NCBI GenBank assembly: GCA_945882995.1
Contig: CAMCXE010000007.1
Span: 1 to 41,064 of the forward strand
From: Thalassocella blandensis
Lineage (GTDB): Bacteria; Pseudomonadota; Gammaproteobacteria; Pseudomonadales; Cellvibrionaceae
Reading direction: 5' to 3'
DNA: 41,064 nt
Shown here in pieces: positions 1 to 6,818 of this stretch. How positions within the stretch are numbered: the stretch's first letter is position 1; every line of letters starts with the position of its first letter. Under the pieces are notes generated by a model. The model was given only the letters and a program-made list of their open reading frames with translations. It was not told the DNA's origin and searched no databases. A program made the position numbers and the translations under genes.

Positions 1-59
1 GGGACAAGCCCGTTTTTTGGCCGAGTGGAGAGGTGATTTTGAGGGGCAAATGGACAGGA

Positions 60-75
60 GCCGCATGGATGCGGC
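60..75 (+). repeat. Hairpin, 5-bp stem, ATGGAT loop
   Basis: Arms GCCGC and GCGGC enclose the six-base loop ATGGAT. Seven bases after the CATGGATG core comes GTAGAGCAACGC, a tail seen in similar form after the hairpins at 95-108 and 401-414. Confidence 0.75.
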
Positions 76-94
76 GAAGTAGAGCAACGCACGA

Positions 95-108
95 CTGCAT
101 GGATGCAG
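95..108 (+). repeat. Hairpin, 4-bp stem, ATGGAT loop
   Basis: Arms CTGC and GCAG enclose ATGGAT. The tail GTAGAGCGACGCAGGAG begins six bases after the core, which makes this the second copy of a modular hairpin-plus-tail unit. Confidence 0.75.
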
Positions 109-258
109 GAGGTAGAGCGACGCAGGAGGCCAAAGCCGAGGAGCAATTGCCGAGACGTCCATTTGAGCCGTGACGGGACAGGACGTCACGCCACGGGGAC
201 CCTCAAAATCGCCTCGACAGAAAATTGCTCGATTTCATTCCTGATGAAATTCTACCTC

Positions 259-272
259 CCCCATCCATGGGG
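259..272 (-). repeat. Hairpin, 4-bp stem, ATGGAT loop (minus strand)
   Basis: On the plus strand it reads CCCC-ATCCAT-GGGG, so the ATGGAT loop is on the minus strand. On that strand the core is followed by six bases and then GTAGA, as in the plus-strand units. Beyond that, 232-250 forms another hairpin with ATTTCAT/ATGAAAT arms. Confidence 0.7.
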
Positions 273-294
273 TCGTCCTGCAATTTCTGCATTC

Positions 295-310
295 GCGCCA
301 TCCATGGCGC
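295..310 (-). repeat. Hairpin, 5-bp stem, ATGGAT loop (minus strand)
   Basis: Arms GCGCC and GGCGC enclose ATCCAT on the plus strand, that is ATGGAT on the minus strand. The minus-strand tail GCAGAAATTGCAGGA resembles the GTAGAACAATGCAGGA tail at 419-434. Confidence 0.7.
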
Positions 311-364
311 TTGAAGGAGGGTATTTTTGCGAAGCAAAAACCAAAAAGTCGGGTGGCCTTTGAA

Positions 365-378
365 GCGCATGGATGCGC
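365..378 (+). repeat. Hairpin, 4-bp stem, ATGGAT loop
   Basis: Arms GCGC and GCGC enclose ATGGAT. A diverged tail GCGAGCGCAGGA follows. It sits in an insertion that splits the shared block GGCCTTT..TTTTTGGTTAC of the backbone. Confidence 0.7.
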
Positions 379-400
379 AAATGCCGCGAGCGCAGGATCC

Positions 401-414
401 CTACATGGATGTAG
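401..414 (+). repeat. Hairpin, 4-bp stem, ATGGAT loop
   Basis: Arms CTAC and GTAG enclose ATGGAT. The unit tail GTAGAACAATGCAGGAG begins seven bases after the core. Confidence 0.75.
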
Positions 415-482
415 AGAAGTAGAACAATGCAGGAGCAATTGTCGGAGCGCTCACGAGCGGCCTTTTTGGTTACTTTTCTTTA

Positions 483-504
483 CCAAGTGCATCCATGCAC
501 TTGG
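483..504 (-). repeat. Hairpin, 8-bp stem, ATGGAT loop (minus strand)
   Basis: Arms CCAAGTGC and GCACTTGG enclose ATCCAT on the plus strand. This is the longest perfect stem of the CATGGATG set. It occupies the position where copy 2 of the repeat has the GCCACG loop of its long inverted repeat. Confidence 0.75.
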
Positions 505-526
505 CCCGAAGGGTCGCTTCGCGATT

Positions 527-548
527 AAAAATTGCTCCAGCAATTTTT
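527..548. repeat. Perfect hairpin with TCCA/TGGA loop
   Basis: Arms AAAAATTGC and GCAATTTTT (9 bp) enclose TCCA, which reads TGGA on the minus strand. The stem is unrelated to its neighbours, but the loop again carries GGA. Confidence 0.6.
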
Positions 549-603
549 TGGGCACGCAGCAGTTTGCTGGGAGCAAATTGCCACAGCGAAGCTGCCCGAA
601 GGG

Positions 604-624
604 TGAAGGCCAGGATGGCCTTCA
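604..624 (+). repeat. Hairpin, 8-bp stem, AGGAT loop
   Basis: Arms TGAAGGCC and GGCCTTCA enclose AGGAT. It is the last inserted hairpin before the backbone resumes, and 640-655 forms a further stem TCGCCC/GGGCGA with loop AGGA that is present in both repeat copies. Confidence 0.7.
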
Positions 625-735
625 TGAAAGAAAAGTGACTCGCCCAGGAGGGCGAAATAAAGGCTAAAAATCACTCGAAAAAAGAGCGATGGCCTTAACT
701 TAATTACATTGCCTTTGACACTCCGCAAAACGCAC

Positions 736-1674
736 TTATTTCTCCGTCGAAGCCTGAGACTCAAGCTGCTGCGCCTGCAGCCAAGCATCTCGTGCCTTGG
801 TGTTGCTTTTAGCGGAGGCCCAATAATAGCTGGCGCGGTTCCAGCGTGCCGACGCTTGTAGCTTGTAGTAGGTTAGGTATTCGGCCTTATTGGTGCCGGC
901 CGCTTCTAATTTCACTTGGTGCTCATCGAGGCGAGCGGCCTCCTGCCAGACTTTTGCCGCTTGCGACACATCACCGATAGACACGTAGACATGAGCTTGC
1001 TGCTCATACAGCTTGCCGCTAATACGCAATAGACGCTGGGCCAGCGTTTGTTGATAGCGGCGAGGCTCCCCCGCGCTGTTTGCGGCTTGATTCCAAATTT
1101 TATCGCTCAGTTTTATGTTGTCCTCGGCCAGGGTTTTAACCGTTTTGGCGTAGCGGTTGGCGCCAGCTTCCGCGCGGTTGGTATCCCCCGCGGCCTGTCG
1201 GCTTGCGACAATACGCTGCTGCAGCAAAAATGCTTCATCCGTATGGGTGTCGAAAAACCGCGCCGCTTGGGAAATGCTGTTGAAATTGTTCTGTTCCATA
1301 AATTTTTGCAGGCTAGTGAGGTCGTCTCGCAGCGACCAAAGCGCGGTGCCCAGCTGCTGCTCCAGCAGCTCTATAGCCGCCGCGTCACGCGTGGTTTCCA
1401 CGGCGGTAAGTTCAGCGGCCAGCGGCAGGGGCTTGGCACTGGGGCCGTGTAAAGCACAAAAACCTTTGGGTTGATTATTGTTGGCGGCGCAACTGCTTTT
1501 AAGAGCGGCTTCAGCGCGCAGGCACTCTTTCCGCCAATCGGCCTCGGGCAAGGCGGCGCAATCACAAGCCACTGCTGGGCAGATGTCTTCTGCCGCTAGC
1601 AAACGTGCGCCGCTGGCCAACATTAAAAGGGAGAAGACAAAACAACGCACCGTTATTGGTATCAGACCTAGCAT
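736..1674 (-). CDS. Secreted Cys-rich protein with TPR-like C-terminal half
   Basis: I do not recognise this 312-residue protein. Residues 1-28 form a signal peptide (basic start, hydrophobic core, LLAA just before the mature EDIC), so it is probably periplasmic. Six cysteines follow at 32, 37, 39, 51, 62 and 73, enough for three disulfides in a small N-terminal module; no lipobox is present. The rest is helical. Around residues 215-310 the spacing of Leu, Tyr, Gly and Ala (LYEQQAHVYVSIGDVSQAA and ASARWNRASYYWASAKSN) resembles two tetratricopeptide repeats, which would suggest a protein-binding scaffold. It lies 90 bases downstream of the MFS gene on the same strand. The start is preceded by GATGAGAG at a plausible distance. 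The function is unknown. Confidence 0.7.
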   Translation of the reverse strand: MLGLIPITVRCFVFSLLMLASGARLLAAEDICPAVACDCAALPEADWRKECLRAEAALKSSCAANNNQPKGFCALHGPSAKPLPLAAELTAVETTRDAAAIELLEQQLGTALWSLRDDLTSLQKFMEQNNFNSISQAARFFDTHTDEAFLLQQRIVASRQAAGDTNRAEAGANRYAKTVKTLAEDNIKLSDKIWNQAANSAGEPRRYQQTLAQRLLRISGKLYEQQAHVYVSIGDVSQAAKVWQEAARLDEHQVKLEAAGTNKAEYLTYYKLQASARWNRASYYWASAKSNTKARDAWLQAQQLESQASTEK

Positions 1675-1764
1675 TAAAAACTCTCATCATTGATTGGGGC
1701 ACACGGCACCGCGCTGCCACCAGCAGCGCTTACCGTTAAGCCCAAGTATAGCTGGCTGCCGCGG

Positions 1765-2892
1765 CTATTTCCGAAATCCGTTAAATGCTACTAGCGCGCC
1801 CAGCGCCGCCAAGGTAACCGCAAAGGCGAATGCCCAGCCTGGGCCCGAGGCCCACAAATGCCCACAGACATACACGCCAATGGCACCACCCAAACCGTAA
1901 GCGAGGGACACGTACAGAGCCTGACCCTGACTTTGCTGGGCCGCGCCAAAGGTACGGCGAATAAATTCCACGCTAGCGGCGTGAAACAAGCCGAAGGTTA
2001 GGGCGTGCAGCAACTGGAGCAGCACCAGCAGCCACAGGAAATCCACCCAGAGGGCAATACCCGCCCAGCGCAGCGCGCCGATGGCCATGGCCGAAATAAG
2101 GCACCATTCAATATTTAGACGCGGCAATACCTGGGGCAGGCGCCAGAACAGGAGGATTTCGGCGAGCACGCCGAGCATCCACAAGCTGCCAATTTGACTG
2201 TGACTATAGCCGTGTTGTTGTAAAAACAGGCTGTAAAACCCGTAATAAACGCCGTAGCTAACCTGAAAAGCGGCGGTGGCCAGAAAAAAGCCGTACACCC
2301 TCGGTTGGCGCACAATGGGCCAAAGACCCATACGACTACGACTGGCGATTCTCGCCGGGGGTTTGGGTACCCACAGACTGACCACTACCAGCACCACCAA
2401 ACACACCAGCAAAATCGGGGGTAACCACACCACGGACACCCGGTCGAATAGCCACCCCAAGCTCAATACGGCTACCACAAAACCGATGGAACCCCAGAGA
2501 CGAATACGGCTGTAGTGATGGGCGTTAGTGCCTAAATTCGCCAAGGTTATGGCTTCAAACTGGGGCAACACGGCATTCCAAAAGGTGCTGTAAATAATTA
2601 AACAGAGCAACAGCCCCGCCACATCTTGCCGCCAGCAAACCCCCACAAAAGCCAAGCAGGCGCCGAGGATGCCGAGCTGCATGACCCGTCGCGGCTGGCC
2701 GGTAACGTCGGCTAGCCAGCCCCAAATATTGGGCAGCAAAATTTTAGTGAGCATGGGCACCGCTAGCAGCGTGCCCATTACCGCCGGGTCAAACCCTAGG
2801 TGCTGCAGGTACAGGCTCCAATAAGGAACCATGCCACCCACCACTAGGAAGTACATGAGGTACAGACTGGACAACCGCCAGTAATCGCTCAT
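1765..2892 (-). CDS. MFS transporter, HcaT/3-phenylpropionate-transporter-like family
   Basis: This 375-residue integral membrane protein has about twelve hydrophobic segments. It resembles the MFS_1-like/PPP branch of the major facilitator superfamily. Residues 1-30 form the first helix (SSLYLMYFLVVGGMVPYWSL), with the loop FDPAVMGTLLAVPMLTKILL next and the cytoplasmic WGWLADVTGQPRRVM loop between helices 2 and 3, which corresponds to the MFS signature loop. The length is normal for the family. It starts 37 bases after the aroC stop, and in pseudomonads an MFS gene follows aroC in the same way, so the two are probably cotranscribed. The substrate is unknown. The 3-phenylpropionate label is a family name and not evidence for that substrate. 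Confidence 0.85.
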   Translation of the reverse strand: MSDYWRLSSLYLMYFLVVGGMVPYWSLYLQHLGFDPAVMGTLLAVPMLTKILLPNIWGWLADVTGQPRRVMQLGILGACLAFVGVCWRQDVAGLLLCLIIYSTFWNAVLPQFEAITLANLGTNAHHYSRIRLWGSIGFVVAVLSLGWLFDRVSVVWLPPILLVCLVVLVVVSLWVPKPPARIASRSRMGLWPIVRQPRVYGFFLATAAFQVSYGVYYGFYSLFLQQHGYSHSQIGSLWMLGVLAEILLFWRLPQVLPRLNIEWCLISAMAIGALRWAGIALWVDFLWLLVLLQLLHALTFGLFHAASVEFIRRTFGAAQQSQGQALYVSLAYGLGGAIGVYVCGHLWASGPGWAFAFAVTLAALGALVAFNGFRK

Positions 2893-2929
2893 TCGGCTGT
2901 GTAGGCCACAAATACTGGAGGCACTGCCG

Positions 2930-4030
2930 TTATTGCGCCTGCGCAGGAATGACTGGCGCCGCCATGGCTACATCCGAATTTTGCCCGCGGTGGCGCAAGG
3001 CGTGGTCCAGCAGCACAATCGCCATCATGGCTTCGGCGATAGGCGTGGCGCGGATGCCCACGCAGGGGTCGTGGCGACCGGTGGTAATCACCTCCACTGG
3101 TGCACCGGTAATATCCACCGAACGGCCGGGAATACGCAGGCTGGAGGTGGGTTTTAAGGCGATGTGCGCAATCACATCTTGGCCACTGGAAATCCCGCCC
3201 AAAATGCCGCCGGCATGGTTGGACAAAAACCCCTCGGGGGTAATTTCGTCGCGGTGTTCGGTGCCCTTTTGCGCCACAGAGTCAAAACCATCACCAATTT
3301 CCACGCCTTTTACCGCGTTGATGCTCATGAGGGCATGGGCCAGTTCTGCATCCAAGCGGTCGAATACGGGTTCGCCTAAACCCGGAATCATGTTCGAGGC
3401 CACGATGGTAATTTTGGCGCCCACGGAATTGCCCTCTTTATTCAACGCCTCCATGTATTCCTGCATGGCTTCCACTTTGCTGGCATCTGGGCAAAAAAAT
3501 GGGTTGTTGCTCACTTCATCCCAATCGACGCTATCGATTTTAATGGGTCCGAGTTGCGATAAATAACCGCGCACTTCAATACCCCAGGTTTCGCGCAGTA
3601 CTTTTTTGGCGAGCGCGCCGGCGGCTACCCGCATGGCGGTTTCCCGCGCTGACGAACGCCCGCCGCCACGGTGGTCGCGAATGCCGTATTTTTGCAGATA
3701 GGTGTAATCCGCGTGGGCGGGGCGGAATTGATCTTTAATTTTGCCGTAATCTTTGGAGCGCTGGTCGGTATTTTTAATCAGCATGCCGATGGGGGTGCCG
3801 GTGGTTTTACCTTCAAAAACACCGGAAAAAATTTCCACCAAGTCTTCTTCTCTGCGCTGGGTGGTGTAACGCGATTGCCCCGGCTTACGGCGGTCCAAAT
3901 CGCCTTGAATATCGGCTTCTGAAATCGCAATACCCGGTGGGCAACCGTCGATAATGCAGCCCAACGCTGGGCCGTGGCTTTCGCCAAAGGTGGTGACGGT
4001 GAAGAGTTTACCGATGGAGTTTCCGGACAT
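2930..4030 (-). CDS. aroC: Chorismate synthase
   Basis: The enzyme converts 5-enolpyruvylshikimate-3-phosphate to chorismate with loss of phosphate, using reduced FMN. It is the last common step toward the aromatic amino acids, folates and quinones. The 366-residue length is normal. The family motifs are all present: [18 protein letters not shown] near residue 16, [14 protein letters not shown] followed by [15 protein letters not shown] near residues 105-135, and near the C-terminus [18 protein letters not shown]. The start ATG at 4030 gives the normal N-terminus ([19 protein letters not shown]). It lies between a repeat copy upstream and the MFS gene downstream. In pseudomonads prmB lies immediately upstream, but here about 900 bases of repeat and an extra gene separate them. 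Confidence 0.97.
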   Translation of the reverse strand: MSGNSIGKLFTVTTFGESHGPALGCIIDGCPPGIAISEADIQGDLDRRKPGQSRYTTQRREEDLVEIFSGVFEGKTTGTPIGMLIKNTDQRSKDYGKIKDQFRPAHADYTYLQKYGIRDHRGGGRSSARETAMRVAAGALAKKVLRETWGIEVRGYLSQLGPIKIDSVDWDEVSNNPFFCPDASKVEAMQEYMEALNKEGNSVGAKITIVASNMIPGLGEPVFDRLDAELAHALMSINAVKGVEIGDGFDSVAQKGTEHRDEITPEGFLSNHAGGILGGISSGQDVIAHIALKPTSSLRIPGRSVDITGAPVEVITTGRHDPCVGIRATPIAEAMMAIVLLDHALRHRGQNSDVAMAAPVIPAQAQ

Positions 4031-4136
4031 AGTGGGTCTCTGTAAGTGGTATTTTGGGATGAATCAGTGGCGGGATGATAGATTTTAACCTCTCATTCCG
4101 AGGGCCCTAGGCAACTTAAAGTTTAGTCCCCCCAAA

Positions 4137-4365
4137 GCAATGTCATTAAGTTGAGCGCAAAGCTGATTTTTCGAGTGATCTTTGGCCTTTATTTCGCCCT
4201 CCTGGGCGAGTTACTTTTTCTTTGCGTGGCCAAAGAAAAAGTAACCAAAAAGAAAGGCCACCCGACTTTTTGGTTTTTGCTGCGCAAAAATACCCTCCCT
4301 CCGAGGCGATTTTGAGGGTCCCCTCAAAATCACCTCTCCACTCGGCCAAAAAACGGGCTGGTCCC
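4137..4365 (-). repeat. Intergenic repeat, copy 2, compact form
   Basis: This is the reverse complement of the backbone of 1-712 without its inserted hairpins. Read on the minus strand it contains GATTTTGAGG-GGAC-CCTCAAAATC (4331 to 4308), a 10-bp stem with a GGA-containing loop that copy 1 has split open. It also has a 15-bp perfect inverted repeat and the stem TCGCCC-AGGA-GGGCGA. It fills most of the 427-base gap between aroC and the gene at 4458-4919. Short open frames on the minus strand here are repeat shadows. Confidence 0.8.
4210..4245. repeat. 15-bp perfect inverted repeat within copy 2
   Basis: GTTACTTTTTCTTTG and its exact reverse complement are separated by six bases (CGTGGC). The stem could form a stable RNA hairpin in either direction. 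It lies 180 bases upstream of aroC in the direction of transcription, so it could attenuate read-through from the prmB side; this is an inference. Confidence 0.8.
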
Positions 4366-4457
4366 GCTTCGGCAAGACTGCGGTCGTAACATTGGAAAGA
4401 CTGAAATCCTTTAACGAAACTTGCAATCAAAAATTAAATTAAAAAGCGGTTCAAAAA

Positions 4458-4919
4458 TTAGTTTCGCAGCATTCGTTCAAGAGCATCGTATTCACCTATT
4501 GCGCCACGCAGTAATTCATACAACTCTATTACCTCACCATCAAAATTATAAAAATAGAGTGTTCTGGAAATCCCGTCATTGTGTTCTATCGATCCAACGT
4601 CATTCGTATCCTCTGCATCTGATCGTGCTTTATGTTTTGAGGTTAAATCGAGACCACCATGCTTTAGTGCGTTAGCCATATCGGCAATAACCTTTAGGTA
4701 TTTCGAATCGTCAACATATTGCTCTATCGCATTTTTACACAATGGGTGCCGCTTTTTGGTCCAATCCTTTTCGTTCCAAAGAGAAATAATCAATGCTTTT
4801 AGTTGCTGCTGAAGTTGTAGATCCGTTTGTTTGTAGTGGCCCCAGTTTTCCACAATATTCCAGGCTGCAAGCACGCCATGCCAATTTCCACGCAGGTTAT
4901 CTGGGTTTAAAATTTTCAC
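4458..4919 (-). CDS. Hypothetical protein, coupled to prmB, GTG start
   Basis: The gene is not recognised. An upstream ATG at 4961 would overlap prmB by 29 bases. The better start is GTG at 4919: it lies 13 bases after the prmB stop and is preceded by GCGGAGGATGGA, a strong ribosome-binding site. This gives 153 residues beginning VKILNPDNLRGNWHG. The protein looks all-helical and soluble, with a helix pair around YLKVIADMANALKHGGLDL and a C-terminal helix (VIELYELLRGAIGEYDAL). ANALKH-type helices occur in HEPN-like proteins, but I see no complete R-x(4-6)-H catalytic motif. Base composition is visibly more AT-rich than prmB or aroC, and the gene sits beside a repeat copy, which suggests acquired DNA. 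Whether it is a toxin, a defence component or something else cannot be said. Confidence 0.7.
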   Translation of the reverse strand: MKILNPDNLRGNWHGVLAAWNIVENWGHYKQTDLQLQQQLKALIISLWNEKDWTKKRHPLCKNAIEQYVDDSKYLKVIADMANALKHGGLDLTSKHKARSDAEDTNDVGSIEHNDGISRTLYFYNFDGEVIELYELLRGAIGEYDALERMLRN

Positions 4920-4932
4920 TCCATCCTCCGCT

Positions 4933-5853
4933 TTATTCCGCAAACACCGCCGCATAGTCATCCAACTGCGCCGCGGTCAATAAAAACACCCCGCCGCCGC
5001 CCCGTGCAAATTCCAGCCAAGTGAAGCTCACTTCGGGGAAGGTTTCTTCCAGTGCTACCCAAGAATTCCCCACTTCTACAATCAACACCCCCACATCACT
5101 TAAATGTTGGCGGGCTTCGCGTAGGAGCCGGCGGGTGAAGTTTAGGCCATCGGCGCCAGAGGCTAGGGCCAGTGCTGGCTCCACCTGATATTCGGCCGGC
5201 AAATTGGCCATGTCGAGGGCGTCCACATAGGGTGGGTTGGAGACGATGAGGTCGAAGACTTCACCAGCCAGTCCACCGAACAAATCCGACTCTCTGCAGG
5301 TAATGCGCTCGGCCAGTTTGTGAAACTCGATATTGCGTTGGGCAACGGCTAAGGCTTGGGGGCAGATGTCGCTGAGGACCACTTCCGCCTCTTCAAACGC
5401 AAATGCGCAGGCGATGCCGATGCAGCCGGAGCCGGTGCATAAATCCAGAATACGGCTGGGGGGCTGAGTTAACCAAGGGTCAAAATAGTTTTCGATCAAT
5501 TCGCCAAGGGGTGAACGCGGAATGAGTACATCGCGGCTGACGAAAAATTTTAAGCCGGCAAAAAAGGCTTCACCGGTGAGGTAGGGTACGGGTAGGCGCT
5601 CGTTGATGCGGCGCTGGATGAGGCTGGCGAGGTGAGCCCGCTCGCTGCGCGTGAGGCGGGCGTGGGCAACTTGGCCTAAGCGGTCAAATGGGGTATGCAG
5701 GGCCCAGAGGGTGAGTTGCACGGCGTCGTCCCAAGGGTTGTCGGTACCGTGGCCAAAAAACAGCTGGGCTTCGGTGAAGCGGCTGGAGGCAAAACGCACC
5801 CAGTCCACAAAACTGAATAGCTCGTCCACTGCCGCTTCGTATATTTCGCTCAT
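4933..5853 (-). CDS. prmB: Ribosomal protein L3 N5-glutamine methyltransferase
   Basis: This is a class I SAM-dependent methyltransferase of the PrmB/HemK family that methylates a glutamine of ribosomal protein L3. From the start chosen here it has 306 residues, typical for PrmB. The SAM-binding motif DLCTGSGCIGI is at residues 137-147 and the catalytic NPPY at 206-209, followed by the family sequence EYQVEPALALASGADGL. The N-terminal helical domain (FFGHGTDNPWDDAVQLTLWA) is PrmB-like and unlike PrmC. ATG 5853 is chosen over 5889 because a GGGG/CAGG-rich leader lies just upstream and the protein then begins as homologues do. It is followed by the GTG-start gene after 13 bases. The leader resembles that of queE (see findings). 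Confidence 0.93.
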   Translation of the reverse strand: MSEIYEAAVDELFSFVDWVRFASSRFTEAQLFFGHGTDNPWDDAVQLTLWALHTPFDRLGQVAHARLTRSERAHLASLIQRRINERLPVPYLTGEAFFAGLKFFVSRDVLIPRSPLGELIENYFDPWLTQPPSRILDLCTGSGCIGIACAFAFEEAEVVLSDICPQALAVAQRNIEFHKLAERITCRESDLFGGLAGEVFDLIVSNPPYVDALDMANLPAEYQVEPALALASGADGLNFTRRLLREARQHLSDVGVLIVEVGNSWVALEETFPEVSFTWLEFARGGGGVFLLTAAQLDDYAAVFAE

Positions 5854-5876
5854 GCCTGCGCCCCGCAAAAGGCGCC
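5851..5876 (-). promoter_or_regulatory. prmB leader shared with queE
   Basis: The 26 bases ending in the prmB ATG agree with those ending in the queE ATG (10836-10861) at 22 positions. Both contain GCCTTTTGC followed by a G-rich stretch and CAGG directly before the start codon. The G-rich part can serve as the ribosome-binding site; the conserved CCTTTTGC is unexplained. Confidence 0.45.
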
Positions 5877-5921
5877 ATTCTACCTGCATCCCGCGGATTT
5901 GGCGCGGGTGAGCGCCACGGG

Positions 5922-6818
5922 CTAACTAGTTCGACTCTCGCTCAAACGCGCCACAGTAACGCCTACACTCAGCTGGTGGCTGTCGCCACCGCCAAAAATC
6001 ACGCCGCTTAAGGGTGTTACGTCGGAATAATCCCTTCCCCAAGCGGTAACTATGTGCTGACCAGCGGGGATTTGGTTGTTGGTGGGGTCGAACTCAAACC
6101 AGCCTTCACCGGGGGAATAGACTGCAAACCAAGCGTGGCTGGCATCGGCGCCGATCATCTTGGGTTGGCCGGGGGGCGGCAGGGTTTCGAGATAGCCGGA
6201 GACATAACGCGCGGGGTAGCCGAGGGCGCGCAAGCAGGCGATGGCGAGGTGGGCAAAATCCTGACAGACCCCGCGTTTGTGCTCCAACACTTGCTCTAGG
6301 GGGGTGGTGAGGTTGGTAAAACCCGGGTCGTATTTGAAGTCTTGGTAGATACGTGCGCTGAGCTCACGCACCGCCGCCAATAGGGGACGTTCGGGGCTGA
6401 AGGACGATTGGGCGTAGGCGCGCAGGGCCTCGAAGGGGCGAATCATGGGGGAATTGAGGAGATATTCCCGCGCCAGGAGTACGTCCGGTAGGCGGCTGTA
6501 GCGCATTTGCTGCAAGGCCTCCTGGCAGCTGGTGCCAAAATCCAATGCCAAGGCGGTGGGCTGGGGGTGCATCAGCAGCTCGCTTTCCGCGGTGATGGTC
6601 AGCTCGCGATGGCTGTCGGGAATGGCGAAATAAAATACGCGATTGCCGAAATAGTCGAGGCGCTCGTTGCTAAAACCCGCATCGGGCTTGAGATGAATGC
6701 GACTGTGCAGACAGGTTTGTCGCTCGGTATCCCGCGGCGCGGTGTGCGCTAAGTTATAGCAGCGGCCCACGGGGGCGGCGTATTGGTAGTGGGTGGTGTG
6801 GGTAATGTGGTAGCGCAT
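5922..6818 (-). CDS. Transglutaminase-like cysteine protease/peptidase
   Basis: The 298-residue protein begins with the bacterial transglutaminase N-terminal domain (YHITHTTHYQYAAPVGRCYN, residues 3-22). It continues with a transglutaminase-like catalytic domain: Cys185 in KRGVCQDFAH, His228 in DASHAWFAVY and Asp244 in GWFEFDPTNN make the expected triad. No signal peptide is visible, so it is probably cytoplasmic. Its ATG overlaps the stop of the ATP-grasp/alpha-E gene by one base (TAATG), so the two are translationally coupled. This trio of domains recurs in many bacteria and has been proposed to make and process a peptide or amide modification. The actual substrate is not known. Confidence 0.9.
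   Translation of the reverse strand: MRYHITHTTHYQYAAPVGRCYNLAHTAPRDTERQTCLHSRIHLKPDAGFSNERLDYFGNRVFYFAIPDSHRELTITAESELLMHPQPTALALDFGTSCQEALQQMRYSRLPDVLLAREYLLNSPMIRPFEALRAYAQSSFSPERPLLAAVRELSARIYQDFKYDPGFTNLTTPLEQVLEHKRGVCQDFAHLAIACLRALGYPARYVSGYLETLPPPGQPKMIGADASHAWFAVYSPGEGWFEFDPTNNQIPAGQHIVTAWGRDYSDVTPLSGVIFGGGDSHQLSVGVTVARLSESRTS

Larger units (their letters stand above)
1..712 (+). repeat. Intergenic repeat, copy 1, expanded by inserted hairpins; runs off the left edge
   Basis: No convincing gene lies in the first 735 bases. The backbone of this stretch matches, piece by piece, the reverse complement of 4137-4365. Shared blocks include the start (GGGAC..AGCCCGTTTTTTGG), GATTTTGAGG, GGAGGGTATTTTTGCG, AAGTCGGGTGGCCTTT, TTTTGGTTACTTTT, ACTCGCCCAGGAGGGCGAAA and CACTCGAAAAA. 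The two copies also end alike (ACTTAAT.ACATTGC). Copy 1 is about three times longer because blocks of small hairpins are inserted between these shared pieces. Similar GTTACTTTTTCTTTG-type repeats are familiar to me from intergenic regions of beta- and gammaproteobacteria. Short open frames here are low-complexity shadows of the repeat. Confidence 0.75.

Noticed and set aside
1-712. A single CsrB/RsmZ-type regulatory RNA
   Set aside because: GGA loops occur on both strands in mixed order, no promoter or terminator is seen, and the backbone is a dispersed repeat present again at 4137-4365.
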